From contig NZ_RBZM01000005.1 of NCBI RefSeq assembly GCF_003628305.1, positions 310,001-374,000 on the forward strand: a DNA stretch of 64,000 nucleotides, given 5' to 3'. Position numbers and translations under genes: made by a program. Below the pieces are notes generated by a model. That model was not told the origin of the DNA and ran no database searches. It saw only the letters and a list, made by a program, of their open reading frames with translations. The stretch is from Cohnella endophytica (GTDB taxonomy: Bacteria; Bacillota; Bacilli; Paenibacillales; Paenibacillaceae). Positions 54,087-63,172 of this stretch are shown here, in pieces; positions within the stretch are counted from its first letter, which is position 1; each line of letters starts with the position of its first letter.

Positions 54087-55031
54087 ATGAAGCTTACGAC
54101 AGAGAAAATATTTACCCATCCGCTAGGAATCATGGCCGCGGCCGCGGGAGCGACGTTCCTGTGGGGAAGCGCTTTTCCATTCGTCAAATTAAGCTACGAG
54201 GAACTCGATATCGGAAAAAGCGACGTATTCGGGCAAATTTTGTTCGCGGGGTACCGATTCACGCTTGCGGCGCTCCTGATTTTACTGTTCATGAAATTGC
54301 TCGGAAGACCGATCGGCTACCAACGTGGCTCTCTGTCGAAAGTTGGACGCATCGGTCTGTTCCAAACGCTGCTTCAATATGTTTTCTTCTACTATGGAAT
54401 GAGCGGCTCGACGGGCGTCCAAGGCTCGATCATCGCGGGTACGACGTCTTTTTTCCAAATCCTATTGGCGCATTTCATGTATTCCGGGGATCGGATCACG
54501 ATGCGTAAAGTAGCCGGACTTACCGTCGGCTTCGCCGGAGTCATTCTAGTCGGCGTGAGCAAAGGAGACTTATCGATTCAATTCGGCGCGGCGGAGCTTT
54601 GTTTGTTGCTTGCGATGTTCTTCGGAGGGCTCGGAAACGTGCTGTCGAAGAAGGAGTCCGAACATCTCGATATTTTATATATGACCGCATACCAGATGCT
54701 CTTAGGCGGGATTGCCTTGTTGGTTATCGGCGCTTGCGGGGCCGGATTGATGCCGTTCTCCTTTACGGGTAAGGCCACATGGATGTTGCTCTATCTCGCC
54801 GTGCTTTCGGCGCTGGGTTTCGTGCTGTGGAATACGGTAATGAAGTACAACAAGGTCGGTAGCATCTCGATGTATTTGTTCTTGATCCCGGTATTCGGCG
54901 TGTTCCTGTCGGCTGCCTTGCTGGGCGAGGAACTTCATTTGTTCGTTTGGGCGGCGCTTGCGCTAGTCGTCGGAGGCATCGTTATCGTCAATCGTCCCGC
55001 TGCAAGAAAAGCTTCTCCTTCCCAAGGGTAG
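54087..55031 (+). CDS. EamA (DMT superfamily) transporter
   Basis: A 314-residue protein with ten membrane segments and two EamA repeats (FLWGSAFPFVKL near residue 23 and FGGLGNVLSKK near residue 180). Members export amino acids or metabolites. The substrate is not evident. ATG 54087 follows AGGGGAAG by 6 bp. The frame is open back to 53997, but that part lacks a ribosome site. Confidence 0.85.
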   Translation: MKLTTEKIFTHPLGIMAAAAGATFLWGSAFPFVKLSYEELDIGKSDVFGQILFAGYRFTLAALLILLFMKLLGRPIGYQRGSLSKVGRIGLFQTLLQYVFFYYGMSGSTGVQGSIIAGTTSFFQILLAHFMYSGDRITMRKVAGLTVGFAGVILVGVSKGDLSIQFGAAELCLLLAMFFGGLGNVLSKKESEHLDILYMTAYQMLLGGIALLVIGACGAGLMPFSFTGKATWMLLYLAVLSALGFVLWNTVMKYNKVGSISMYLFLIPVFGVFLSAALLGEELHLFVWAALALVVGGIVIVNRPAARKASPSQG

Positions 55032-55046
55032 CTGCTTCATCACGAG

Positions 55047-55086
55047 AGCCCGCGAATCGCGCAAGTCCGCGATTCGCGGGCTTTTT
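55047..55086 (+). terminator. Terminator after the EamA gene
   Basis: A perfect 15-bp stem (AGCCCGCGAATCGCG and complement) with a 6-base loop, followed by TTTTT. Confidence 0.95.
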
Positions 55087-55148
55087 GGCATGCCGGGCGA
55101 ATGTCGCAAGCTTTTAGAGGCAGCTTGGGTAGGTTTTGAATGCAAATG

Positions 55149-55212
55149 CTTGCGAAAGGTGCAGAAATGTTCTTTCCGTACTCTACCTTCCTAAGGATGA
55201 TCTTCCTACAAT
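55149..55212 (+). promoter_or_regulatory. Promoter with conserved upstream element (GH53-SLH gene)
   Basis: A 23-bp element at 55149-55171 (CTTGCGA, then GTGC, then GAAATGTT) is followed by the -10-like TACAAT at 55207-55212. The same element occurs before the sensor kinase gene at 63023, again 35 bp from its -10. No good -35 hexamer is present, which suits an activator-dependent promoter. Confidence 0.6.
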
Positions 55213-55267
55213 AATGTCCATAGAGACAAGTAGAAGAGTGTCAGCATTTAAATGGGAGGGAATTAGG

Positions 55268-58200
55268 ATGATAGCTTACGGGAAAATCGGGAGAAAAGCG
55301 TTATCGGTCTTATTATCGGCAATTCTCGTGTTTTCGGTAATCACATCGGCGATCGGAACGCCTCGTTCGGCATTCGCGGCCGGTTCCGTTAATTTGGTTG
55401 CGAATCCGAGCTTCGAGGAAAGTTGGGATTTCGCCAACACTAATGACTGGCAATATTCGGGTACCGCGGGAGCGGGTTCGATCAGCAGCGAGGGGACTAA
55501 CTCTCATACCGGCACAAGATACTTAAAGCATTATGCCGACGTTGCCTATCAATTTACGGTTTCCAAGTCGATAACCGGTCTCGTACCGGGAGTATACCAG
55601 CTCGGCGCGTGGGAGATGGGGGATTCGGGAGCGGGAGACATTCGGTTATTCGTGACCCAGAACGGGGTTACGGAATACTCCGAGAAGACGACGCATTCCG
55701 GTTACGGCAATTGGAGTAACATTATCTTCAAAGATATCGTCATCGCTTCCGATACGGCGACGATCGGAATCGAAGTCGAAGGCGCCTCGAAAGCTTGGGG
55801 CGTGCTGGACGACGTCGATTTCCATCTCGTCCAAGCCTCCCCGACGTGGGGCGCCGACAAACAGGTTGAAGCAACGGCTATCGGCGCGAGTTCGGTAACA
55901 TTGGCATGGTCGGGGGTTAACGATGCCGGGAACGTGACGTCTTACAGGGTGATCGATCAGGCAGGTGTCGTGCGCGGAACGTCGACGGGCACGACGTTGT
56001 TCGTCGACCAGTTGACGCCATCTACGTCCTATACGTTCAAGGTCGAGGCTAGTTATGGCGGAAAGGCATGGAGCACGACCGGTCCATCGGCAACGATAAC
56101 GACCGCTGCCGCTTCGGGCGCTGTCCCCTCTTGGACGTCGGAAGCTGCGCTGACGGCATCGTCCCTTACCTCGAGAGGCGTAGTGCTTTCATGGTCCGGA
56201 GCAACGGACGATGTCGGCGTAACCGGTTATCGCATCCTACAGAACGGGCAAGTAAAGGTTACGTTGCCTGCTAATGCTTCGAGGTATCAGGCGACCGATT
56301 TATCGCCGGGAGCTTCCTACTCGTTTAAGGTCGAGGCGGGTAACGCGGCTTCCTTATGGAGCAACAATGGACCGACGGCGACCGTGAACACTCCGCATAC
56401 GCCGGCGAGCGATTTCATTAAAGGCGCCGATATCTCCACGCTACAGGCGATCGAGGACGCGGGAGGCAAGTACTACCAGAACGGAAAGCAGCGTGACCTG
56501 CTTGAGATCTTGAAGGACAACGGCGTCAATTACGTACGCCTTCGTCTCTGGAACGATCCTGTACAAGCGGGAGGATATAACGACAAGGCGCATACGATCG
56601 CGATGGCGAAAAGGGTAAAGACGGCTGGATTCAAGCTGCTGCTCGACTTCCACTATTCGGATTTCTGGGCGGATCCGGGCAGCCAGGTCAAACCCGCGGC
56701 TTGGGCCGATCTTAGCTTCGACGATCTGAACGCCGCTGTCTATTCGTATACGGCCAATGTCATGAACACGTTGAAGGAGGAGAACGCTTACCCGGACATG
56801 GTGCAGATCGGCAACGAGATCAACCCCGGGATGATGCTGCCTGACGGCTCGATCAGCAATTACAATAAGCTGGCGCAATTGCTCGGCAATGGGATCAAAG
56901 CCGTACGGGACACGACCCCGGACGGCAAAGAAGTCAAGATCATGCTTCATCTTGCCGAAGGCGGCGATAACGGGAAGTTCCGCAGCTTCTTCGACGCGAT
57001 GAAAGCGCGCAACGTCGATTACGACGTGATCGGACTTTCGTTCTACCCCTATTGGCACGGTACGTTCAAACAATTAAAGGACAACTTGAACGATCTGGCA
57101 ACGCGTTTCGGCAAAGAACTCGTCGTCGTCGAAACGGCACACCCGCAAACGTTGGAAGACGGAGACGGCTGGGGCAACATCGCGAAGGCTTCGGATGCGG
57201 AAAAGGCGGGTTTTCCGGCAACCCCCGAGGGACAAGCGGCCGAATTCACTATGGTCATGAATACGGTCGCGCATACGACAGGCGGTAAAGGCGTCGGAGC
57301 GTTTTACTGGGAACCGGCTTGGATTCCCGTGCCTAAAGACTCGAATGGCGATTATCAAGCGGGCTGGAAAGTCAAAGAAGGCAACGCATGGGATAACCAG
57401 GCAATGTTCGACGCCCATGGCAATGCGCTGTCTTCCTTGAATGCATTCAAGTTCAACGCGAACCAGCTTCCGGAGATAGCAGCCGTGCGGGTCATGCCCC
57501 TTGATGGCCTTACGGTATCCGCGAACGAACCGGCAGCAACGGTTGCCTCCCAGCTCCCGGCAACCGTCGGCGTGCTCTTCAACGAAGGAAGCATCGAGAC
57601 AGCATCGGTAACGTGGTCGGCCATCAGTCAAGATCGTTTGAGCCGGGTCGGTACGTTTACGGTTTCGGGCACGGTCGCCGGCACTGGAATGACCGCCAGA
57701 CAGGACATTACGGTCACGGCTTACCGCAATTTACTCGTCAATCCGGGCTTCGAGACGCCTCCAGCGAATGCTGCGGACATTCCGGGATGGGACTTAACGG
57801 GCACCGCAGGGGCTGCGATCGTCAAAAACCAACCGGGCAATGCGCAGAGCGGCCAGCGTGCCGTTAACTATTGGTCCGAATCCGCTTATGGCTTCAAGCT
57901 CTTCCAAACCGTGGAAGGGTTGCGGGATGGGACGTATACGCTGAAAGCCAAAGTGTCCGGGCAAGATCCGGACGGCGAGGATAATTCGGTTAACTTGTAT
58001 GCCGTTGGATACGGCGGGGACCGGCTCGTTTCCGAGAAGATCGTCAATAAAGGATGGAACGTCTGGGGAACGTATTCGATCGAGAACATCCACGTTAAGG
58101 GCGGAAAAGCAACGCTCGGAATCGAGGTCGATACGGCGGCGAATATTTGGGGATGGATCGATTCCTTTGAATTTTTCGAGCAAACGAGCGTTCCGGTATG

Positions 58201-59587
58201 GACTTCTTCCGCTAGCTTGCTAGCGTCCGAAGTATCTAGCAATAGCTTGAAGCTCAGTTGGTCGGGTTTAGCCGATCCATCGTCCGCCGCGGCATACAAA
58301 ATTTACCGCGACGGCTTGCTGCTCAAAACCGTTACGGGTACGAACGCGGTTATCGCGGATTTGACGCCGAATACGGCGTATTCGTTCAAAGTCGAAGCCA
58401 GCGAGGACTCGTCGATCTGGACCTCGAACGGGCCTTCCGTTCAGGCGACGACCTTGTCCGGTTCAAACGGCGGAACAACGGCAACGAACGGCAAAGTTTG
58501 GACCGTTAAATCGGATGCCCTGGCAAGCTTCGTTGACGGAAGCGCGGTCGTCGCTATTCCGACCGACGTAACCGAGATTCGTCTGCCGGCTTCCGCACTG
58601 GAAGCGTTAGGAGATCATTCAATTAGTTTCAGAACGTCAAACCTCGTCATCGACATTCCGGCTGTCGTAATTGCGGAATTGAAAAAAAGCGGGAACGTTC
58701 AGGACGGCTATGTTTCCGTGAGCTTCAAGCAGCTTTCGTCCGCGAAAGATCTGTTGGATCGTGCCAAGGAGAAAACGAACGCCGACATTCGCTCCATCGG
58801 TAACGTCTACGATTTCACGTTATCCCTTGTCGGAAATAACGGTTCTGCCAATGCATTGACCGAATTCGCTGAACCGATCACGCTCCGCTTCGCGATAGGA
58901 GCCGAAGCCTTCTCCGATCGGGCAGGCGTATACTTCGTTTCCGGCGACGGTAATATCGAGTACGTTGGAGGCGTTTGGAAAGACGGCTTCATTACGGCCA
59001 AAGTCCATCATTTCAGCGCGTATGCCGTCCTCGAATTGCATGTTCCGTTCGCGGACGTAACGGCTTCGCACTGGGCATACAAGGCCGTGGATGTTTTGGC
59101 GGCTAAGCTTTACATGAAGGGGACAGGTGCGCAACGCTTCGATCCGGCGAAAAAAATAACGCGCGCCGAGTTCGCCGCCATGCTGGCACGCGCGTTGAAA
59201 CTGAAACAGCCTAAGGCCGGTTCATCTCAACCGTTCGCGGACGTGGCGTCGGATGCATGGTTTGCTGGAGAAGTGGGGGCAGCCCAAGCGGCTGGCATCG
59301 TCAAAGGCTTGGAAGGCAACCGATTCGGACCGAATGAATGGATTAGCCGTCAGGAGATGGCGGTCATGGCAATGAGGGCATACCGTTACCTGAACGAAAG
59401 GGATAGCATGCCAGAGAGCTCAATCGCTTTTGCCGATGCGGATCGAATCGCTTCTTGGGCCGGCGTTCAGGTGAGCCAAGCTCAAGCCTTAGGTTTGTTC
59501 CAAGGACAAGGAAACAATCGCTTCGCGCCGCAATCGGCGACGACGCGGGCGGAAGCGGCACAGCTGTTGTACAATTTGCTGCGATAA
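55268..59587 (+). CDS. Cell-surface multimodular GH53 endo-beta-1,4-galactanase with SLH domains
   Basis: A 1,439-residue secreted enzyme. The signal peptide ends near residue 37 (SAFA-A). Domains in order are a carbohydrate-binding module (40-190), two fibronectin III domains (191-279 and 285-376) and the GH53 catalytic domain (381-735). The general acid Glu is in QIGNEINPG near 516 and the nucleophile Glu in VVETAHP near 621. Then come a bacterial Ig-like domain (737-819), a second binding module (821-975), a third FnIII (976-1065), an unassigned domain (1076-1257) and three SLH domains (1259-1439). It would cut pectic galactan at the cell surface. ATG 55268 follows GGGAGG and starts the signal peptide. 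The frame is open to 55136, but that part is not a signal. Confidence 0.92.
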   Translation: MIAYGKIGRKALSVLLSAILVFSVITSAIGTPRSAFAAGSVNLVANPSFEESWDFANTNDWQYSGTAGAGSISSEGTNSHTGTRYLKHYADVAYQFTVSKSITGLVPGVYQLGAWEMGDSGAGDIRLFVTQNGVTEYSEKTTHSGYGNWSNIIFKDIVIASDTATIGIEVEGASKAWGVLDDVDFHLVQASPTWGADKQVEATAIGASSVTLAWSGVNDAGNVTSYRVIDQAGVVRGTSTGTTLFVDQLTPSTSYTFKVEASYGGKAWSTTGPSATITTAAASGAVPSWTSEAALTASSLTSRGVVLSWSGATDDVGVTGYRILQNGQVKVTLPANASRYQATDLSPGASYSFKVEAGNAASLWSNNGPTATVNTPHTPASDFIKGADISTLQAIEDAGGKYYQNGKQRDLLEILKDNGVNYVRLRLWNDPVQAGGYNDKAHTIAMAKRVKTAGFKLLLDFHYSDFWADPGSQVKPAAWADLSFDDLNAAVYSYTANVMNTLKEENAYPDMVQIGNEINPGMMLPDGSISNYNKLAQLLGNGIKAVRDTTPDGKEVKIMLHLAEGGDNGKFRSFFDAMKARNVDYDVIGLSFYPYWHGTFKQLKDNLNDLATRFGKELVVVETAHPQTLEDGDGWGNIAKASDAEKAGFPATPEGQAAEFTMVMNTVAHTTGGKGVGAFYWEPAWIPVPKDSNGDYQAGWKVKEGNAWDNQAMFDAHGNALSSLNAFKFNANQLPEIAAVRVMPLDGLTVSANEPAATVASQLPATVGVLFNEGSIETASVTWSAISQDRLSRVGTFTVSGTVAGTGMTARQDITVTAYRNLLVNPGFETPPANAADIPGWDLTGTAGAAIVKNQPGNAQSGQRAVNYWSESAYGFKLFQTVEGLRDGTYTLKAKVSGQDPDGEDNSVNLYAVGYGGDRLVSEKIVNKGWNVWGTYSIENIHVKGGKATLGIEVDTAANIWGWIDSFEFFEQTSVPVWTSSASLLASEVSSNSLKLSWSGLADPSSAAAYKIYRDGLLLKTVTGTNAVIADLTPNTAYSFKVEASEDSSIWTSNGPSVQATTLSGSNGGTTATNGKVWTVKSDALASFVDGSAVVAIPTDVTEIRLPASALEALGDHSISFRTSNLVIDIPAVVIAELKKSGNVQDGYVSVSFKQLSSAKDLLDRAKEKTNADIRSIGNVYDFTLSLVGNNGSANALTEFAEPITLRFAIGAEAFSDRAGVYFVSGDGNIEYVGGVWKDGFITAKVHHFSAYAVLELHVPFADVTASHWAYKAVDVLAAKLYMKGTGAQRFDPAKKITRAEFAAMLARALKLKQPKAGSSQPFADVASDAWFAGEVGAAQAAGIVKGLEGNRFGPNEWISRQEMAVMAMRAYRYLNERDSMPESSIAFADADRIASWAGVQVSQAQALGLFQGQGNNRFAPQSATTRAEAAQLLYNLLR

Positions 59588-59606
59588 CGACGTTAAAGTC
59601 AATACC

Positions 59607-59683
59607 AAACGGGGTAGTCACGAAACCTAGATTCTGTAGCTTGTACGGATGACGCGGGATTTCGAGGCTACGCCGTTTTTTTT
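59607..59683 (+). terminator. Terminator after the anchored galactanase gene
   Basis: AAACGGGGTAGTC pairs with GGCTACGCCGTTT (one mismatch, one wobble), an inner CGAAACC/GGATTTCG helix also forms, and eight T residues follow. Confidence 0.72.
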
Positions 59684-59764
59684 GAAGAGAGGAAAGGAGG
59701 GACGACGGAACGGTATAGCGGTGGAGAAACGATACTGAATTCGAAGAAGCAAAGGAGAATTGAA

Positions 59765-60808
59765 ATGCTGAAGAAGGGAATCGGTTTGTTCGTTACCGCA
59801 TTACTGGTCGTATCGTTGTTGCTCGGTCCTGCCGCATCTCCGCGAACGGCTGAAGCTGCGCCCGCTTTCGCCAAAGGAGCCGACATCAGCTGGGTGGCCG
59901 GGATGGAAGCGCAAGGCACCAAGTGGAAAGACAAGAACGGCGTGCAACGGGATATCCTCGACATCCTGAAGAATGACTACCAGATCAATTCCGTAAGAAT
60001 TCGCGTATTCGTCAATCCATCCAGCGATTACGGGAACGGGTATATGAACAAGGATCGCGCCGCGGCGTTGGCCTTGCGTGCCAAGAATGCGGGCATGAGC
60101 GTCATGCTCACGCTGCATTATAGCGATTCATGGGCAGACCCCGGTAAGCAAACGAAGCCGGCCGCTTGGAAAAACTATACGTTCCAGCAATTGATGGATG
60201 CCGTTTATAACTATACGAGAGACGTCATGACCGCAATGCAGGGCAAGGGCGTTACGCCGGACTGGGTACAGATCGGTAACGAAACGAACAACGGCATGCT
60301 CTGGGATGACGGCAAAGCGTCGCTCAGTATGCAGAATTACGCGTGGCTCGTTAATACGGGCAATAACGCGGTCAAATCGATTTTCAGCGGAACGAAAACG
60401 ATCGTACATCTGTCCAACGGGTATGACAACTCTTTGTTCGTCTGGAATATCGGAGGACTGATCAGCAACGGAGCGACCTTCGATATCATCGGCATGTCGC
60501 TCTATCCGACCAGTTCCGATTGGTCGACGAAAGTCACCCAAACGATCAGCAATGCGAACAACATGATCTCCAGATATGGCAAAAGCGTCATGATCACCGA
60601 AATCGGCATGGATTACAATCAGCCTGCCGCCGCGAAGAGCTTCGTCTCCGATATCAAGACGAAGATCCGGAATATATCCGGGGGTAAAGGCCTGGGCGTC
60701 TTCTATTGGGAACCAGAAGCGACGCCGGGGTATAACGGAGGCTACAACATGGGAGCTTGGCAAGCGGACATGAAGCCGACGATCGCGCTGGAAGGGTTCT
60801 TGAACTGA
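59765..60808 (+). CDS. Secreted GH53 endo-beta-1,4-galactanase
   Basis: A 347-residue single-domain galactanase. A signal peptide (residues 1-32) is cut after AEAA. The general acid is Glu173 in QIGNETNNG and the nucleophile Glu279 in VMITEIG. The substrate strand LHYSDSWADPGKQ near residue 117 is conserved with the larger enzyme just upstream. It probably diffuses away from the cell, while the upstream protein holds galactan at the surface. AAAGGAG precedes the ATG. Confidence 0.92.
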   Translation: MLKKGIGLFVTALLVVSLLLGPAASPRTAEAAPAFAKGADISWVAGMEAQGTKWKDKNGVQRDILDILKNDYQINSVRIRVFVNPSSDYGNGYMNKDRAAALALRAKNAGMSVMLTLHYSDSWADPGKQTKPAAWKNYTFQQLMDAVYNYTRDVMTAMQGKGVTPDWVQIGNETNNGMLWDDGKASLSMQNYAWLVNTGNNAVKSIFSGTKTIVHLSNGYDNSLFVWNIGGLISNGATFDIIGMSLYPTSSDWSTKVTQTISNANNMISRYGKSVMITEIGMDYNQPAAAKSFVSDIKTKIRNISGGKGLGVFYWEPEATPGYNGGYNMGAWQADMKPTIALEGFLN

Positions 60809-60843
60809 TCTATCCTTATAAGGTTTGATTGAAAGACCAAAGA

Positions 60844-60900
60844 GACGCAGCGGCAGCCGTAAGACTTGTAAATGAAGTCTTAGACTGACGCTGCGTCTTT
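60844..60900. terminator. Bidirectional terminator-like hairpin
   Basis: GACGCAGCG pairs with CGCTGCGTC, and the inner TAAGACTT pairs with AAGTCTTA. A short T run (TTTG) follows on the plus strand and a matching AAA precedes it. It lies between convergent genes. Confidence 0.75.
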
Positions 60901-60922
60901 GTTGCGTTATCTTATCTAGTCA

Positions 60923-61285
60923 TTAAAAAGTAACGGCACCGAGCACATTGCCGTCCGGGTCGGCAAAGTCGAAGAACTTCATCCCTTCGCCCTCATGAAT
61001 ATCGGACACCCAGACGTTACTTTCCTTCAACATTCGATGCATTTCTTCGACGTCGGAGACGTAGAAATTAAACGGAATATGTTTCTGCTCCGGGATTGCT
61101 TCGCATTTGTAAATCGTTAGCCCGCATTGAAGCGGACCTTCTTGATCGAACCGAAATCCGACATACTGGCCGTCATTGGAGCGATATACGATTCGAAATT
61201 GAAACATTTTCAGGTACCATTCTTCCGATTTGCCCACATTGGTTACGGGAACAAACACGGTATCGATGCGGCTTACGTTTTTCAT
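60923..61285 (-). CDS. VOC (glyoxalase/bleomycin-resistance) family protein
   Basis: A 120-residue VOC protein with two paired beta-alpha-beta modules. The N-terminal motif (VFVPVTNVGKSEEWYLKMF) and the ending FDFADPDGNVLGAV are typical. Many members bind a metal and act on small electrophiles or sequester drugs. The substrate here is unknown. The ATG follows GGGGAG. Confidence 0.83.
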   Translation of the reverse strand: MKNVSRIDTVFVPVTNVGKSEEWYLKMFQFRIVYRSNDGQYVGFRFDQEGPLQCGLTIYKCEAIPEQKHIPFNFYVSDVEEMHRMLKESNVWVSDIHEGEGMKFFDFADPDGNVLGAVTF

Positions 61286-61433
61286 ATGGCTACTCCCCTT
61301 AAGTCAGCTTTTAACTTCCACGCCTTTCAAGCGTCCGATGAACGCGCACGACCTCGTTCACATCCTTTCAATTATTTTATCCTCTCGATCGAATAAACGG
61401 GAGATTCGAATAAAACCAAACAATAACTTGAAA

Positions 61434-62108
61434 TTAATTCGATACGATCCTGAACAAGTTGCCGTCGGGATCTCTGAACGTAAAATGCAATCGCGTATCC
61501 AATGTCCGAAAGTGGGTAAGAAGAATTCCTTCTTGGGTTAACCCGAGATAGGAACGGTAGATAGCGATAGGGTCGCGTCTGCGAAAAGCGTCAACCAACG
61601 CATCCATATCCATCGGGTAATTCTTAACCTTACTCCTACTCGTTGCCGGTTGATCAGAGAGGTCAAACTGCGCCAATTGCTTGAGCTTCATACGCGCACG
61701 CCCTAACGTTACTTGAACGGTGGACTCCCTCATTCGCACGAATTCCGCGGTTTCTTTTGCAGTAAAGTCAAACACGTCCATCAGCAATAGGAGAACGGCC
61801 ATTATGGGCGGCAGACGTTCCGCGAGTTGCTCCAACAACTCCCGGCTGGACAACAAACCATCCGAAGCCGCCTCTTCATGGCTTTGACCATAAGGCACGG
61901 TGCGGATTGTTTGTTTCCTCTGAACGTCAATCCAAGCATTCATCGCAATTCGATAAAGGAATGCCCTGGTTATGGGCCTATCCGGCTTTGCGCGGACAGC
62001 CTCTAGCAATTTAATCATGGCTTCCTGAGTCAAATCCTCGGCATCCCACCGGTTTCCGGTAATACGAATGCTGTATTGAAATAAGATAGGTTTCCAGTTC
62101 ATGTCCAT
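61434..62108 (-). CDS. ECF-type sigma factor with C-terminal extension
   Basis: A 224-residue sigma-70 family protein. Region 2 is near the start (RITGNRWDAEDLTQEAMIKL) and region 4 around residues 85-140 (FDFTAKETAEFVRMRESTVQ). The last 70 residues form an extra domain ending in FTFRDPDGNLFRIVSN, a tail found in some Bacillales ECF factors. No anti-sigma gene is adjacent. The N-terminus starts unusually close to region 2.1 and its ribosome site is weak, so the true start may differ. Confidence 0.82.
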   Translation of the reverse strand: MDMNWKPILFQYSIRITGNRWDAEDLTQEAMIKLLEAVRAKPDRPITRAFLYRIAMNAWIDVQRKQTIRTVPYGQSHEEAASDGLLSSRELLEQLAERLPPIMAVLLLLMDVFDFTAKETAEFVRMRESTVQVTLGRARMKLKQLAQFDLSDQPATSRSKVKNYPMDMDALVDAFRRRDPIAIYRSYLGLTQEGILLTHFRTLDTRLHFTFRDPDGNLFRIVSN

Positions 62109-62251
62109 GTCTATTTATTTCTATAAATAATCGTCTCAATCCTGTTTTTAACATTTCTGCCCAATTCATTTCTATCCTCGCATCGGCATACTCTCTACAG
62201 ATAAACAGGAGGTGGGTTAAGATCATCACGATTTCTGACGAGCAGACAACC

Positions 62252-63007
62252 GTGGATACTACCTCATGGTCCCCTGTTGCAATCAAAATTTATGAGCTGA
62301 AAAAGAAAAGTTCAGTCGCCTACTCTTATCCGTCCGTTCAGTACTTGCGGTTCGAAATGGCACTAAGGGCCGCCATCGTTGCCGCCGCCGATACTTTAAG
62401 CAATAGCGGATTGAGGTTTGCAAACTTCGATAAGGCCCAGTGCAACGAGCGACTGTGGAAATTAACGGATGAAGGCGGATTTCGGATCAAGGACGACAGT
62501 ACGCCCGCTGCGGGAATCCGGGATATTTTCGCGAACGGCAGCAAATACGCCACCGAATGCTCGACCGCCTCCGTAATCGTTCTATATAAGGGAGTGCTCG
62601 ATTCGATCCGCGAGACCGATTTCAACAATCTCTTCTCCGGTTTGCTTCTTTATGACTGGGAAACCGACGATAATTTGGGGTTAAACACGCAAACGGGAAT
62701 TAAGGATTCATACCCAGGTGACCTTCTTTATTTCAACAATCCCGATTTCTCCCCCGATACGCCGGAGTGGCGTGGCGAGAATGTGGTCAAGATCGGGGAT
62801 GACAGCTACTATGGACACCCTTTCGGCATCGTGCCGGCAAAAAAGATCATTCACGGCTTAAACCAAAACCGCCGTCCCGGCAGCAACCAATCGGCCTACC
62901 TCACGGAAGACGTCACTCAGCCGGGTTATTTGTATCTCTCAAAGTTTGCGCCTGACGCGAGGTCGATTATTTTCGCGCGGATAGGTATTCAATTTTTCAT
63001 AGACTAG
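62252..63007 (+). CDS. tgl: Spore coat protein-glutamine gamma-glutamyltransferase Tgl
   Basis: About 251-261 residues, homologous to B. subtilis Tgl, which cross-links spore coat proteins. The catalytic Cys is in YATECSTASVIV (residue 103 from the GTG at 62252), and GDLLYFNNPDF and EWRGENVV are conserved. The listed GTG at 62252 has no ribosome site. A perfect AGGAGGTG at 62207-62214 points instead to an in-frame ATC at 62222, and the added residues (ITISDEQ) align with the known start of the family. No ATG exists in between. A CATACTCTC stretch at 62187 recalls a sigma-K -10 box. Confidence 0.88.
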   Translation: MDTTSWSPVAIKIYELKKKSSVAYSYPSVQYLRFEMALRAAIVAAADTLSNSGLRFANFDKAQCNERLWKLTDEGGFRIKDDSTPAAGIRDIFANGSKYATECSTASVIVLYKGVLDSIRETDFNNLFSGLLLYDWETDDNLGLNTQTGIKDSYPGDLLYFNNPDFSPDTPEWRGENVVKIGDDSYYGHPFGIVPAKKIIHGLNQNRRPGSNQSAYLTEDVTQPGYLYLSKFAPDARSIIFARIGIQFFID

Positions 63008-63022
63008 TTGTTTGTCTCGAAG

Positions 63023-63086
63023 CTTGCGATAAGTGCGGAAATGTTGCAAATGCATCCTATCTCTCCGCTTGGGAAACGCGTATAAT
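63023..63086 (+). promoter_or_regulatory. Promoter with conserved upstream element (sensor kinase gene)
   Basis: A 23-bp element at 63023-63045 matches 55149-55171 at 20 positions, and a consensus -10 TATAAT lies at 63081-63086, the same 35 bp downstream. No -35 hexamer is evident, so an activator is probably needed. Confidence 0.62.
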
Positions 63087-63100
63087 AAAATCATTTAAGC

Positions 63101-63133
63101 AAGAGGTTGTTCCTGATTACAGGGCAACCTCTT
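63101..63133 (+). terminator. Leader hairpin or terminator before the sensor kinase
   Basis: AAGAGGTTG pairs with CAACCTCTT, with an inner CCT/AGG pair, followed by a short T run (TTTCC). It lies downstream of the -10 at 63081, so it would be in the kinase leader and may be an attenuator. It could also end tgl transcription. Confidence 0.55.
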
Positions 63134-63172
63134 TCCTGCTTTTCCTAATACGAAACGGAGACGATCCTTAAG

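Noticed and set aside
55136..55267. N-terminal extension of the surface galactanase
   Set aside because: It overlaps the promoter element and -10 box, and the signal peptide starts at 55268.
62011..62286. Missing N-terminus of the ECF sigma factor in another frame (frameshift)
   Set aside because: A minus-strand frame overlaps the sigma start and could encode a leader, but it covers the divergent tgl promoter and ribosome site, and its sequence is not convincingly sigma-like.
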